The notes under the pieces were generated by a model. The model made no database searches and was not told where the DNA came from. It was given only the letters and a program-made list of their open reading frames with translations. Shown in pieces: positions 53,423 to 61,952 of a DNA stretch of 64,000 nt. The position numbers and the translations under genes were made by a program. Source of the stretch: Opitutia bacterium (GTDB lineage: Bacteria; Verrucomicrobiota; Verrucomicrobiia; Opitutales; Opitutaceae); NCBI GenBank assembly GCA_947474365.1, contig CANJIU010000023.1, forward strand, positions 43,010 through 107,009, given 5' to 3'. Every line of letters begins with the position of its first letter. Within the stretch, counting starts at the first letter, position 1.

Positions 53423-54102
53423 GGCTTGGCCTCTGTGGTTGCAGCTGCACTCGGGGCGGCCGTTGCTGCGGGGGGCGGCGGGTAGTGGACTTTCGCCTTG
53501 GTGAGCACCGAGCCATGCGGGGTCGGTTCCCACTCGTAGTCATCCGGTTCGACGTAGTCCTTGCGCATCGGGTGATCCTTGAACGCGTCCCACATCAGGA
53601 TGCGTCGCAGGTCCGGGTGTCCGGTGAAAATGACGCCGAACAAGTCGTAGACCTCGCGCTCCTGGAATTCGCACGCGCGCCAGACCGGGGTGAGTGACGG
53701 GACGGTGGCCTGATCAGTGCGATTGGCAGTGCGTTGCCGGAGGATCACGGGACCGTGCTTCAGCGCGACCGAGTAAAGATGATAGACTACTTCGAGGCTG
53801 CCCGGCTGCACGCGTTTGGTTTTCTGCTCGACGATCTTGGGGGCGCCGCCGGCGGGATCGGGCACGCTGACCTTGGTGGTTTCAACGATTTCCTTCTCCG
53901 GCCAGTCGATGCCGGTGACGTTGGAGCATTGGTCGAGCCGCAGAGTCGGATCGTCGCGCAGGAACTGGGCGACATCGACGATGTGGGTGGCCGCGACTTG
54001 GAGGGCGTGCTGGGCGGCGGGACCCGGGTTGGCGACGACGGCGATCTCGGCCCCGGGAAACCGGGCGAGCAGACGGTCGCGAATCTGTTCAGCGGATTCC
54101 AT
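53419..54102 (-). CDS. nuoC: NADH-quinone oxidoreductase subunit C
   Basis: ATG at 54102 ([17 protein letters not shown]) gives 227 aa; the longer frame to 54591 reads into nuoB. The 30-kDa subunit signature is clear: [23 protein letters not shown]...HPMRKDY. An internal stretch around ~108-122 ([19 protein letters not shown]) is a probable inserted loop. The C-terminus is a short Pro/Ala-rich tail ([14 protein letters not shown]), echoing the tail on NuoI. It starts 4 bp after the nuoB stop and is not fused to nuoD. Confidence 0.93.
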   Translation of the reverse strand: MESAEQIRDRLLARFPGAEIAVVANPGPAAQHALQVAATHIVDVAQFLRDDPTLRLDQCSNVTGIDWPEKEIVETTKVSVPDPAGGAPKIVEQKTKRVQPGSLEVVYHLYSVALKHGPVILRQRTANRTDQATVPSLTPVWRACEFQEREVYDLFGVIFTGHPDLRRILMWDAFKDHPMRKDYVEPDDYEWEPTPHGSVLTKAKVHYPPPPAATAAPSAAATTEAKP

Positions 54103-54106
54103 GGGT

Positions 54107-54760
54107 TCAGCCCTTTTCCGAGCGGACGATGGTGGGGGCGGCCCACACCTTCGGGTTGGCCGGCGGCTCAAGATCGTGTTCGCCGAATTCAGGAACGGGG
54201 TACTCGCACGCGTCATCGCGGCGCAGGTGCCGCGGGGCGGCGGGACCGGCGATGGTGAAGCCCTTGATTTTCTTCTGCAGCTCAAGCAGGCCGTGCAGGA
54301 GCGCCTCGGGGCGCGGTGGGCAGCCGGGAATGTATATGTCGACCGGGATGAAGCGGTCGATGCCCTTGAGGACGTTGTAGCCCTGCTTGAAGGGACCGCC
54401 CGAGATCGCGCATGCGCCCATCGCGATGCAGTATTTGGGCTCGGGCATCTGGTTCCAGAGGCGCACGACCTGTGGGGCCATTTTCTTGGTGACGGTGCCG
54501 GAGACGATGAGGAGGTCGGCCTGCCGGGGCGACGGGCGGAAGACCTCGGAGCCGAAGCGCGCGATGTCGAATTTCGCCATCGACGCCGCAATCATCTCGA
54601 TCGCGCAGCAGGCGAGCCCGAAGTTCAGCGGCCAGACGGAATTGCTGCAGCCCCACGTGTAGAGCTCCTGCAGGCTGGTAAGCAGGATCCCGTGGCGACG
54701 CAGCTCGTCGCGCTCCTGCTGGCTGATTTCCGGAAGGGCGGGGGTGGGGACGTCGCTCAT
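54107..54760 (-). CDS. nuoB: NADH-quinone oxidoreductase subunit B
   Basis: The start at 54760 ([10 protein letters not shown]) gives 217 aa; the frame to 54832 runs into nuoA. The four ligands of cluster N2 are present: Cys51 and Cys52 ([10 protein letters not shown]), Cys117 (MGACAISGG) and Cys147 ([12 protein letters not shown]). This is the subunit that hands electrons to quinone at the NuoD interface. The last ~40 residues (after FTIAG) extend beyond the core and are acidic and Pro-containing. It follows nuoA by one base. Confidence 0.94.
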   Translation of the reverse strand: MSDVPTPALPEISQQERDELRRHGILLTSLQELYTWGCSNSVWPLNFGLACCAIEMIAASMAKFDIARFGSEVFRPSPRQADLLIVSGTVTKKMAPQVVRLWNQMPEPKYCIAMGACAISGGPFKQGYNVLKGIDRFIPVDIYIPGCPPRPEALLHGLLELQKKIKGFTIAGPAAPRHLRRDDACEYPVPEFGEHDLEPPANPKVWAAPTIVRSEKG

Positions 54761-54761
54761 G

Positions 54762-55136
54762 TTATTTCCACTCGAGGTGGCCGCGCTGCCAGGCCCAGAC
54801 GAGGCCCTCCGCCAGCAGCAGCATGAAGACAAACATGGCGATTAGCGCGCCGGTGGGGAGTCCGGTGAAGGCGACGGCGAACGGCAGAAGGAACAGGACC
54901 TCGACGTCGAAGATGAGGAACAGAATCGCGTAGAGGTAATAATGCGCCTTGAACTGAATCCAGGAATCCCCCGACGGTGCCACACCGCACTCGTAGACGT
55001 CGTTCTTCACTGCGCTCGGTTTGGCCGGCTGGAAGAACTTGAACCAAATCTGCGCGACGCTGAGCAAGATAAGCGGAAACGCGACCGCCACGAGGGCGAG
55101 GAGGGCAAGAAACGCGTAGGGATGGTTGGACGACAT
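54762..55136 (-). CDS. nuoA: NADH-quinone oxidoreductase subunit A
   Basis: The 124 aa membrane protein has three membrane segments and the NuoA signature [15 protein letters not shown]...[27 protein letters not shown]. It is the first gene of the complex I operon. The ~300 bp upstream should hold the operon promoter; I could not pick out convincing -35/-10 boxes. Confidence 0.95.
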   Translation of the reverse strand: MSSNHPYAFLALLALVAVAFPLILLSVAQIWFKFFQPAKPSAVKNDVYECGVAPSGDSWIQFKAHYYLYAILFLIFDVEVLFLLPFAVAFTGLPTGALIAMFVFMLLLAEGLVWAWQRGHLEWK

Positions 55137-55436
55137 TCGACGTTGAAAAAGATTCTATTGGTCGCGGTGCTCCTCAATTCTCAATGGCTCCCGTTTCTTG
55201 TCGAAAGCGGCGCATAGATTGCAACACAGACGTGGTCATTTCCGGGAGGGTGGGCGCGAGGGATATTTTCGCGGGGAGGTGCAGCACTAGAAGGAGGGGG
55301 GCAGTGGAGTTCAATCAACAGTCCATCGCTCACGTTTCAAACGCTATCATCTAATCACACGCAAGCAGCGGAAGCGAAAATCTTATGGGGAAGCGATAAT
55401 AAGATTTTTCGAAGGTGATCGAGGAGACGCGCCTTT
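55137..55436. other. Intergenic region upstream of the nuo operon
   Basis: About 300 bp between the apbE stop and the nuoA start, both on the minus strand. No gene fits. It is noticeably richer in A/T than its surroundings around 55320-55410, as expected of a promoter region, but no specific operator, riboswitch or terminator was recognised. Confidence 0.5.
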
Positions 55437-56273
55437 TCAGAGTCCGACGGGCCCGCGCAGCGCCCCATGGATGATCAATTCGTCGCCCGGCGCGGAGAGT
55501 GCGGCGCCAATCTGCGGGTGGGCGGCGCAGAGCGCGGCGATCTCGGCTTCTACCATGACAAAAAATGCGGTCGAGAGCGCGTCCGCCTGAGCAGCGTTTG
55601 GCGCATACGCCCAGGTTCGGGATGTGCGTGGTGCGGGACTGCCGGTCCGCGGGTCGATCAGGTGCGCGCCCTGCACGGCAATTCCCGAGCCGCTCAACGA
55701 CGCGTCGCGCAGCGCAATGGTGCGGTGGCCGGGTCCCTCCCCGAGGCCAACCGGCCAGCCGGCGTCGGTCGGCGACGGCGCGCCGAGTGCGAGCACGCTG
55801 CTGCCTCCGGCATTCAGCGATGCCGCCGTGATGTCCCATTCCCGTAGGATTTCGGCCATTCGGTCCAGCGCGTAGCCTTTGCCGACGGCGCCGAGATCGA
55901 GTTGAAGGTGGGTGGCAAGCGACGTCAGCGTGTGCGCGGATGGATCGAGTGTGTACGGAGGAACCTCCGGCGAAAGATTGTCCGGGCGAATGGAGGCGTA
56001 GGCCGGGTCGAAGGCGCGCCCGGTCGCGAGGGAAATATCGGCCGCGAGGAGGAGGCAATCGAGCGCTTCGTCGCTAATGGCGGTCGTCGCTCCGAGTGCG
56101 AGATTGTTCGCGCGGGAAATGTCGCTCGATTCGATGAATCGGCTGAGGAGAGTTTCCAGTCGGTCAAGCTCGCGAAACGTCGCCTCCGCGGCGTGCTGGG
56201 AATAGTCGCGTTCCTGGCCTGCGATCACGATCTCCCAATGGGTCGCCATCGCCTCATGTTGAAACGTGTGCAT
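55437..56273 (-). CDS. FAD:protein FMN transferase (ApbE family)
   Basis: The 278 aa protein matches ApbE, which attaches FMN covalently to a Thr/Ser of target proteins using FAD and Mg. Seen motifs: ETLLSRFIESSDISRAN (~40-56), DLGAVGKGYALDRM (126-139), NAGGSSVLALG (154-164), AHLIDPRTG (203-211) and ADALSTAFFVM (230-240). No signal peptide or lipobox is visible, unlike many periplasmic ApbE proteins, so it may act in the cytoplasm or the true start may be different. Typical targets are NqrB/C, RnfG/D or FMN_bind proteins; none is in the window. It lies directly upstream of nuo in the same direction, but complex I subunits are not known ApbE targets. Confidence 0.85.
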   Translation of the reverse strand: MHTFQHEAMATHWEIVIAGQERDYSQHAAEATFRELDRLETLLSRFIESSDISRANNLALGATTAISDEALDCLLLAADISLATGRAFDPAYASIRPDNLSPEVPPYTLDPSAHTLTSLATHLQLDLGAVGKGYALDRMAEILREWDITAASLNAGGSSVLALGAPSPTDAGWPVGLGEGPGHRTIALRDASLSGSGIAVQGAHLIDPRTGSPAPRTSRTWAYAPNAAQADALSTAFFVMVEAEIAALCAAHPQIGAALSAPGDELIIHGALRGPVGL

Positions 56274-56297
56274 GGTTTTCGCTGCTCGAAAATCGGA

Positions 56298-57020
56298 TTA
56301 ACTCCGCGCTTTCCGACCGGAACGCCATCCGATTTTCCACTTCAACACGACCATCGCGACCGCCGGCCGCCACCACAGGCGTCCGAGGCCGTATTTCGAC
56401 TCGCCGTGCCGGCGCGGATGGTGGCGGACGGGAGTTTCGCCCACCCGAAATCCGGCGGCGACGGCGAGGGCGGGAATAAAACTTTGCATCAATTCCATCG
56501 GAAAAAAGGCTTCGCGGACCTCGCGGCGCATCACCCGGAGCTGACAGCCCGAGTCGTGCACCCCGTCGCGGAGGATGGCGCCGCGCACAATGTTCGCAGT
56601 CCGAGACATGATCCGGCGCAAGGTGGAGTCGTGCCGATCGACCCGCCAGCCACACGCCAAATCGATCTTTCCGGATTCGACGAGGGCCAGGAGCGCGGGG
56701 AAATCCTGCGGATCGTTCTGGCCGTCACCATCCATCATCAGCAAAAATTCACCTTGGGCCGCGCTCAATCCCCGGAGGAGGGCGGCCGCCTGGCCGCGGT
56801 TGCAATCCAGACGTAATTCGCGCACCTCGGGCCAGAGCGTGTGCGCCTCGGCGATTTCGGCTGCCGTGCGGTCGGTGCTGCCGTCGTTGACGAGAATGAT
56901 TTCGAACGGGCGGCCGAGACCGCGGAGGACTTCGACCGAACTGTGGGTGAGCGGAAGAATGTTGCCGGCCTCGTTGTAGACCGGGACGACGAGCGAGAGT
57001 TGGGGCGATGTTGCGATCAC
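56298..57020 (-). CDS. Glycosyltransferase family 2 (dolichol-phosphate mannosyltransferase-like)
   Basis: The 240 aa GT-A protein has SLVVPVYNEAGNI at ~9-21, LVNDGSTD (~43-50), DCNRGQAAALLRGL and MMDGDGQNDP, the DxD metal site. The GWRVDRHDS...RGAILRDGVHDSGC region and the end without large membrane anchors place it near DPM1/ArnC-type enzymes, which transfer a sugar from a nucleotide donor to a polyprenyl phosphate. Its start overlaps the stop of the next gene by four bases (57017-57020), so the pair is an operon: this enzyme makes a lipid-linked sugar that the membrane transferase could use. Confidence 0.87.
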   Translation of the reverse strand: MIATSPQLSLVVPVYNEAGNILPLTHSSVEVLRGLGRPFEIILVNDGSTDRTAAEIAEAHTLWPEVRELRLDCNRGQAAALLRGLSAAQGEFLLMMDGDGQNDPQDFPALLALVESGKIDLACGWRVDRHDSTLRRIMSRTANIVRGAILRDGVHDSGCQLRVMRREVREAFFPMELMQSFIPALAVAAGFRVGETPVRHHPRRHGESKYGLGRLWWRPAVAMVVLKWKIGWRSGRKARS

Positions 57021-58480
57021 GGCTCGGGAGTAAACACGAGATTGAAGACTCCCGGGCGGAGGCCGAGGATGGATTCGCGGTGGCTGCCTCTCAGTCGGGC
57101 TCGCACCACGTCAGCCAAGGTCGGCGAGGTGATGATGAGTGCGCCCGTGCAGTCGTCGGGGGGCGACGTCCAATAGCCGACCTGTGGCATGCCGCGCAGG
57201 TACCACGGCAAAGGCCAGTACTCTTCGCTGATGACGCGAATCGGAGCGTCGGGGGAGCGGGCGGCCGCGGCCTCCGCCAGCGCGCGATATTTCATTACGT
57301 CGGCGGAACTGTGGACGTAGGCGTAGGGATTGCGTTGGTCGGACGCGCGGAGAAATGAGGTCCGCCACGTCTGCTGAAACAGGGTTGCGGCGACAATCAA
57401 TGTGAAGGCGGCGGCGGCCAGGCGGCCAGTGCGGAGCCGGCCCATTTCCGCGAGTGCCGCCGCCGCCAGGAGGGCGAGCCCCGGCACGAAATGAACCGTG
57501 TGCCACGGGGTCTTGTAGGCGAAAAAAGAAAAGGCCGCGATGATCGCGACGGTGTAGAAGGCGACTCCACGTAGAAAACGATCGGCGCGGAAGACCGCGA
57601 CACCCAGGCCGGCCAAGGCGAGCGCGGAGAAAGCGACTTGATGCCAGACGAGACCGCCTTCGCGGTACCAGCCGAACATCCGCAGGTAGTACCACCACGC
57701 TTTTTCGTGGCCGGTCGGGGCTGCCGCTGCGCCGAAACGCGTCAGCGCGTGGGTGTAGGCGCCGAGGGCGTCGCGAATCCCGGAGATGTGCGTACCGAAC
57801 GACGAATACAAGACGGCGGCGCTGCCGAGGGCCGCGAGCAGGCCGACGACGACATCACGGCGCGGGCGACGTGTGGCGGGTGGGCGACTGAGGTAACCCC
57901 ATCGGCTGAACCCAAGGGCGATGAGCGCAGTGATGAGAAAGAGAGGGGCGCTGGCCTTGGTGGCCTGCATCAATCCAGCACAGACGCCGGCTGCGATAGC
58001 CCAGCGCGTGAGGCCGGTGCGCCACCATGTTTGCGCGCAAACAACCACGGTGAGCATGAAGGTCGCCAGCAGGGTTTCCTGGATGAAATATCGACTGTAG
58101 TAAACCGCGGGAGGGGAGAGCGCGAGCAAGCCGGCCGCGGCGAACGCCGGCCACCGCCCGAGTGGCGCGGCGAGGAGCGCGAGCAAAACGACCGCGAGCG
58201 TTCCGAACAGCGCAGGTACGAGTCGCACCGTCGTTTCGCTGAGTTGGGCCAGGGTGCGTTCGCCGCGGATCCACGCGACCGGTACTGCGGCGTAGTAGAG
58301 CGTGGGGCCGTGATGATCCCGTGGGTCGAAGGCGTAGTGACCATGGTCGAGCAGTTCGCCGAGTTTGACCGCCTGGTTGGCTTCGTCGGCATGCATCGGC
58401 CGCCGGGCGAGATCATGCGTGCGCAGCCAGAGCGCGGCGAGCGTGATCAGGGCGAGGGGCAGCCAACGTAGCAATGGCAT
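57017..58480 (-). CDS. Membrane glycosyltransferase of the Agl23/GT39-like family
   Basis: The 487 aa protein has about ten or more membrane segments. It has the GT-C pattern: RPMHADEANQAVKLGELLDHG near the N-terminus (acidic residue of the first periplasmic loop) and DHHGPTLYYAAVPVAW, then SPPAVYYSRYFIQE. This fits the 'flippase activity-associated protein Agl23' family (TIGR03663), whose members resemble protein O-mannosyltransferases. It probably moves a sugar from a polyprenyl-linked donor, made by the co-transcribed GT2 enzyme, to an extracytoplasmic acceptor. Secreted giant proteins rich in Thr/Ser encoded in this window are conceivable acceptors, but that is inference. Confidence 0.82.
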   Translation of the reverse strand: MPLLRWLPLALITLAALWLRTHDLARRPMHADEANQAVKLGELLDHGHYAFDPRDHHGPTLYYAAVPVAWIRGERTLAQLSETTVRLVPALFGTLAVVLLALLAAPLGRWPAFAAAGLLALSPPAVYYSRYFIQETLLATFMLTVVVCAQTWWRTGLTRWAIAAGVCAGLMQATKASAPLFLITALIALGFSRWGYLSRPPATRRPRRDVVVGLLAALGSAAVLYSSFGTHISGIRDALGAYTHALTRFGAAAAPTGHEKAWWYYLRMFGWYREGGLVWHQVAFSALALAGLGVAVFRADRFLRGVAFYTVAIIAAFSFFAYKTPWHTVHFVPGLALLAAAALAEMGRLRTGRLAAAAFTLIVAATLFQQTWRTSFLRASDQRNPYAYVHSSADVMKYRALAEAAAARSPDAPIRVISEEYWPLPWYLRGMPQVGYWTSPPDDCTGALIITSPTLADVVRARLRGSHRESILGLRPGVFNLVFTPEP

Positions 58481-58520
58481 CGGGGCAAGAGATGCGCGGG
58501 TCCGGTGCGCAAGACGAAAT

Positions 58521-58557
58521 AAAAAAGCTGGAGCGTGCGGGGCACGCTCCAGCTTTT
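58521..58557 (-). terminator. Strong rho-independent terminator (minus strand), possibly bidirectional
   Basis: A perfect 16-bp stem (58523-58538 with 58542-58557, core GCTGGAGCGTGC) closes on a 3-nt loop and ends in six T on the minus strand (A-tract 58521-58526). It lies 20 bp past the stop of the discoidin-like gene at 58578. The four T on the plus side allow weak activity in the other direction. Confidence 0.9.
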
Positions 58558-58577
58558 GGTTTCGCGCGGGCGAAAAA

Positions 58578-59237
58578 TTACTTCCCGGCCGTGCCGAAAA
58601 CTTCCACTTCGCAGTAGTGGTTTAGTTCGTCGGACGTGTTGCCGTTGCTGTAGAGGCGTACGTAGCGGCCCGGGGCGCCCTTGGCGTCGAGCACGCGGCC
58701 GTTGTTCGTCTCGACGTACGCGAGGTCCTTGCCCTTGCCGAGCTTGGCCGAGTTGTCGTCGTCGTTGTTGAAGATGGTCGTCACCCCGCTCTTGAAGTCC
58801 TTGTCGTTGGAAATCTGGATGACTACATCGTGGTAGACGCGCGCCTGGGAGTGGAAATGCCACACCGCGACGGCCGCTACCTTGGCGGTGGCACCGAGGT
58901 CGACCTGCACCCATTGGACTCCCGGCCCGAGCTCCACGTACGCGCCGTCGATGCCGGTCTTGTCACCGTCGGTGAGGAAGGTGAGTTCGCCGATGACGGG
59001 CAGCGCGTCGCTGCTCGTGACGGGCTTGCCCTTGGAGAGCAGAGTGGTGCCGGCGGGGACCATGATGTCGGGCCGCTTGGCGCCGGCGGGTTCCAGGTTG
59101 GCGAGCGAGATCGGACGCGGCGTGCCGGCGAAAAGCGGCTTTGGCATTTCGACCTTCAGCGCGACAGTGTCGGCAGCGCTGGCGGCGGCCGTCAGCGCGA
59201 GAACGGAGAGAGCGAGGGTGAGGTGACGTGGGAGCAT
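58578..59237 (-). CDS. Secreted discoidin (F5/8 type C)-like protein
   Basis: The 219 aa product begins with a signal peptide (MLPRHLTLALSVLALTAAASAA). Residues ~85-215 form a beta-sandwich resembling F5/8 type C domains: LTDGDKTG, WVQVDLGATAKVAAVAVWHF, then ISNDKDFKSGVTTIFN and APGRYVRLYSNG...YCEVEVFG. Such domains bind carbohydrates or surfaces. The protein has one such domain and a short N-terminal linker, with no catalytic motif. It has its own strong terminator and lies 107 bp downstream of the oxidoreductase gene on the same strand. Confidence 0.82.
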   Translation of the reverse strand: MLPRHLTLALSVLALTAAASAADTVALKVEMPKPLFAGTPRPISLANLEPAGAKRPDIMVPAGTTLLSKGKPVTSSDALPVIGELTFLTDGDKTGIDGAYVELGPGVQWVQVDLGATAKVAAVAVWHFHSQARVYHDVVIQISNDKDFKSGVTTIFNNDDDNSAKLGKGKDLAYVETNNGRVLDAKGAPGRYVRLYSNGNTSDELNHYCEVEVFGTAGK

Positions 59238-59344
59238 GATGTAATAAATCGAGAGATGAAGACGGAGAAAAGGCGATGGTTGAAACAGGAGACGTGGTCG
59301 GGGGAGGAAAAATTCAGATCGAGGGCGATTTTCCCGGAATTAGA

Positions 59345-60775
59345 TCAGGCGACGAAGTCGTTGGGCGAGAAGGTCAGCATCCGCTGCGCCGCGATGGCTT
59401 CGTTCACCTTGAGAACCGTCACGGCCGAGGCGAACGCTTCTTCGCCAGGGCAGTTTAACTTGGCGCCCTTGCGCATGGCGTCGAAGAAGTTCTCAAGGTG
59501 AGGCTGGTGGATCGCCTTGTCGAGCGTGACCGGCATGTCCCAGGCGGAGAGCTGGGCGGTTTCGCGGACGTCGACCTTGGCGGGACCGCCGGCACTGGCG
59601 GCAGCACCGGTCGGGACCTTGGACGGCATGGGCAGGCGCTGGCGCGGCTTGTCCCACGGTTTGAGGCCAGTGAGGGCGCCCTCTCCGGAATCGGGGCGCG
59701 AAATCACCTTTTGGGTGACAAACTGGTCCCATTCGGGGGCGCGGGCTTCGCGGTAGAGTTTTGTGAACTTGGGGTTTTCGGACATCTTCAGCGAGCCCTC
59801 GTCGCCCATGAAGTACTCGTGGTATCCGCCGCCGGCGCTCGTGGTGGTGAGCACCTCGTAGGTCGCCCGAACGACACCTTCCTTGGTCGGATATTCGTAG
59901 ACGCCAATTGCGTTGTCGTACCACTCGTGGGTCTTGTAGTAGTCGACACCGCCACTCGCGATGCACATGCGGGGGTTGGTCCCGAGCATCCAATTATATA
60001 CGTCGATCTGGTGCGCTCCGAGGTCGGAGACGACGCCACCGGCGTATTTTTTGAACCAGCGCCAGTTCCGGAACTCGTGCATGTTCGAGTAGCCGTACTT
60101 GGCCAGTTTGTCCGCCGGAATTTCCTGTCCCTTCGGCACGCCGAAATCGTCGGTGACGGCGCGGTGCCACTGGCCGGAGATGTTGGTGATCCGGCCGAGG
60201 AGGCGGGCGTCGCGCACGACTTTGTCACGGGCGTGAAGGTAACGCGGGTTGCTGCGGCGCTGGTGGCCGATCTGCAGCAGTTTCTTCGTTTCCCGCGAGG
60301 TGAGCACCATTGAGCGGGCGCCCTCGACCGTGTTGGACATGAGCTTCTCGCAGTACACGTGTTTGCCGGCCTTGAGGGCGGCGTTCGTGTGCTCGGCGTG
60401 CATGAAGTCCGGCGTGGCGACAATCACCGCGTCGATGTCCTTCACGGTGGCCAGCATCTCCTTGTAGTCCTCGAACGGCTTCGCCTCGTGGTTGTATTTC
60501 TTCAAGCGGCGCTCGGAACTGGTGCGGTTGTAACCCCAGATGTCGCACACGGCGACAAAGCGGATGCCGGGGATGGGGAGAGCGGCGTTGGTCAGGATGG
60601 TTCCTTCGGCGCCGCAGCCGATGAGTGCGACATTCACAGTGTCGGCGTTCCGGGCGGCGCCGACTTCCGCGCCACGTGAAATATACGGTGCGGCGGCGAT
60701 GACGGCGCCGAGCTTGGCGCTCGTGCTGAGGAAATCGCGGCGGGTAACGGGAGAGGAGGAAAAATAGTCAGGCAT
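59345..60775 (-). CDS. Tat-exported Gfo/Idh/MocA family oxidoreductase
   Basis: The 476 aa protein starts with a twin-arginine leader (TRRDFLSTSAKLGAVIAAAP), so it is folded with its cofactor in the cytoplasm and exported. The Rossmann fold has VALIGCGAEGT (~49-59) and VCDIWGYN. Then VATPDFMHAEHT and EKLMSNT correspond to the family's EKP motif region, with Leu in place of Pro. GGVVSDLGAHQIDVYNW supplies the catalytic His region. A ~35-residue linker (LPMPSKVPTGAAASAGG) near the C-terminus is unusual. Substrates of exported members are sugars or sugar derivatives; which one is unknown. Confidence 0.87.
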   Translation of the reverse strand: MPDYFSSSPVTRRDFLSTSAKLGAVIAAAPYISRGAEVGAARNADTVNVALIGCGAEGTILTNAALPIPGIRFVAVCDIWGYNRTSSERRLKKYNHEAKPFEDYKEMLATVKDIDAVIVATPDFMHAEHTNAALKAGKHVYCEKLMSNTVEGARSMVLTSRETKKLLQIGHQRRSNPRYLHARDKVVRDARLLGRITNISGQWHRAVTDDFGVPKGQEIPADKLAKYGYSNMHEFRNWRWFKKYAGGVVSDLGAHQIDVYNWMLGTNPRMCIASGGVDYYKTHEWYDNAIGVYEYPTKEGVVRATYEVLTTTSAGGGYHEYFMGDEGSLKMSENPKFTKLYREARAPEWDQFVTQKVISRPDSGEGALTGLKPWDKPRQRLPMPSKVPTGAAASAGGPAKVDVRETAQLSAWDMPVTLDKAIHQPHLENFFDAMRKGAKLNCPGEEAFASAVTVLKVNEAIAAQRMLTFSPNDFVA

Positions 60776-60847
60776 GGGACGCTTGATCTGTCATTCTGCG
60801 CGGCGCAGGAAACGACTCGGATTGAAAAGTTGGGGGATCAGGGCGAC

Positions 60848-61312
60848 TCAGTCGTTTTTGTCGGCCCACAGGGCGAACCGATCGTGGCGGGAGAGAACAA
60901 GGGCCACGGAGAACATCAGGATGTGCATCCCGAGCCATGCGACACCGTCGCCTTCCTGCACGGCCATGAGGCCGAAGGACAGACCGACATAGACGAGCCC
61001 GCCGATGAACAACGAGGCGCGCGACTTGATGCCGAGGAGGATGGCCGCCCCGACGATTACGAGTAGAAATCCGAGCGACAGGGCGAACAGCTTCGCCGCC
61101 CAGAGCGGAATCAGCGAATAGTTGCTGATGCCGGTGGCCATGCGGACCATGTTCTCGGTGTAGTTGGAGAACGAGAAGCTCTTGTTGGCCTCAAATTTTT
61201 CGAGGCCCGCGAGGAGCGTGCGCAGCCCGAGGAAGAGCCGGAGCAACATGAATGCGCCCGTATATTCGCAGCGCGACGTGGAGGAGTTGGAGGAGGAGGA
61301 GGAATCGTTCAT
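60848..61312 (-). CDS. DoxX-like integral membrane protein
   Basis: The 154 aa protein has a Ser-rich, Glu-poor N-terminus (MNDSSSSSNSSTS) followed by about four membrane segments: FMLLRLFLGLRTLLAGLEKF, LFALSLGFLLVIVGAAILLGI, ASLFIGGLVYVGLSFGLM and LGMHILMFSVALVL. The pattern RxxLGxRxLLAGLEKF resembles the DoxX/DoxD family of small quinone- or stress-linked membrane proteins. It is upstream of and co-directional with the Tat oxidoreductase (72-bp gap), and could supply redox or quinone contact for it; this is inference. An internal Met at residue 22 is an alternative start. Confidence 0.65.
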   Translation of the reverse strand: MNDSSSSSNSSTSRCEYTGAFMLLRLFLGLRTLLAGLEKFEANKSFSFSNYTENMVRMATGISNYSLIPLWAAKLFALSLGFLLVIVGAAILLGIKSRASLFIGGLVYVGLSFGLMAVQEGDGVAWLGMHILMFSVALVLSRHDRFALWADKND

Positions 61313-61952
61313 TACAGGACGGGAAGAAGCGTTTGAGGTAGCAGGGAAAATCTGACGGTGAAACGGTGGCGGGCTTGGTGACTAAAATTATGGGTTGGTC
61401 TCGTGAAGGTGGGCGACCCCCATCGCGGCGGAGTTCCACGCAGGGGAACGCCGTGCTCGGAGGGCCACGTTGTGGAACAGGCAAAGCCCTGGGAGCCGGG
61501 ACGCGACATCGAAATTTGTCCCGGTGGCGGGCCGGGCCGTTTCTGTGCGCACCGACGCTGAGACGTTTTCGCCGGTCCGACCAAGATTACCGCCTCTGGC
61601 ACCCGCGCGGTCCAGTTCTTGTTGGCTGTGCCTGGATCCGGGAGCGGTCGGGCAGTACCGCAAATTGGGAAACGAAACGGCCGCGGACGCGGGGCGCGCG
61701 AACTTCAGGAACGTGCGCCGGGTGTGATGCGGTGGGTTCATGAGGATTGGATCAGCGGACAGTTTTTGCAGGACGGCGTGGCCCGATGGCAAGCCGGGGG
61801 TGATCTTCTACGGGTGGACATCGCTCTTGGTCCAGCCTTACCTCGCGCTTCGCCAAAATACGCCCAGCATTGGCGAAATTCCGCGGATCGTTTGCATTCG
61901 TATCTCGACGGCGCACGGTCGTAGTGTGATCCCTGTTCCGCATACTCCGATC
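61313..61952. other. Gene-poor region between the DoxX-like gene and the HEAT-repeat gene
   Basis: About 640 bp with no intact gene of recognisable family on either strand. It contains a possible Tat-leader remnant on the minus strand (listed separately) and a stretch at ~61420-61530 that looks like dispersed extragenic repeat DNA. The two flanking genes diverge from it, so it should also contain promoters for both. Confidence 0.5.
61388..61741 (-). pseudogene. Possible remnant of a Tat-exported protein (leader only)
   Basis: The minus-strand frame from ATG 61741 begins MNPPHHTRRTFLKFARPAS followed by AAVSFPNL, which reads as a twin-arginine leader like those of the two oxidoreductases nearby. 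After ~30 residues it turns into Arg-rich, non-protein-like sequence with no domain, down to the stop at 61388. The simplest view is a truncated or frameshifted gene whose body has been replaced by non-coding repeat DNA. Chance similarity of the leader is possible. Confidence 0.35.
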
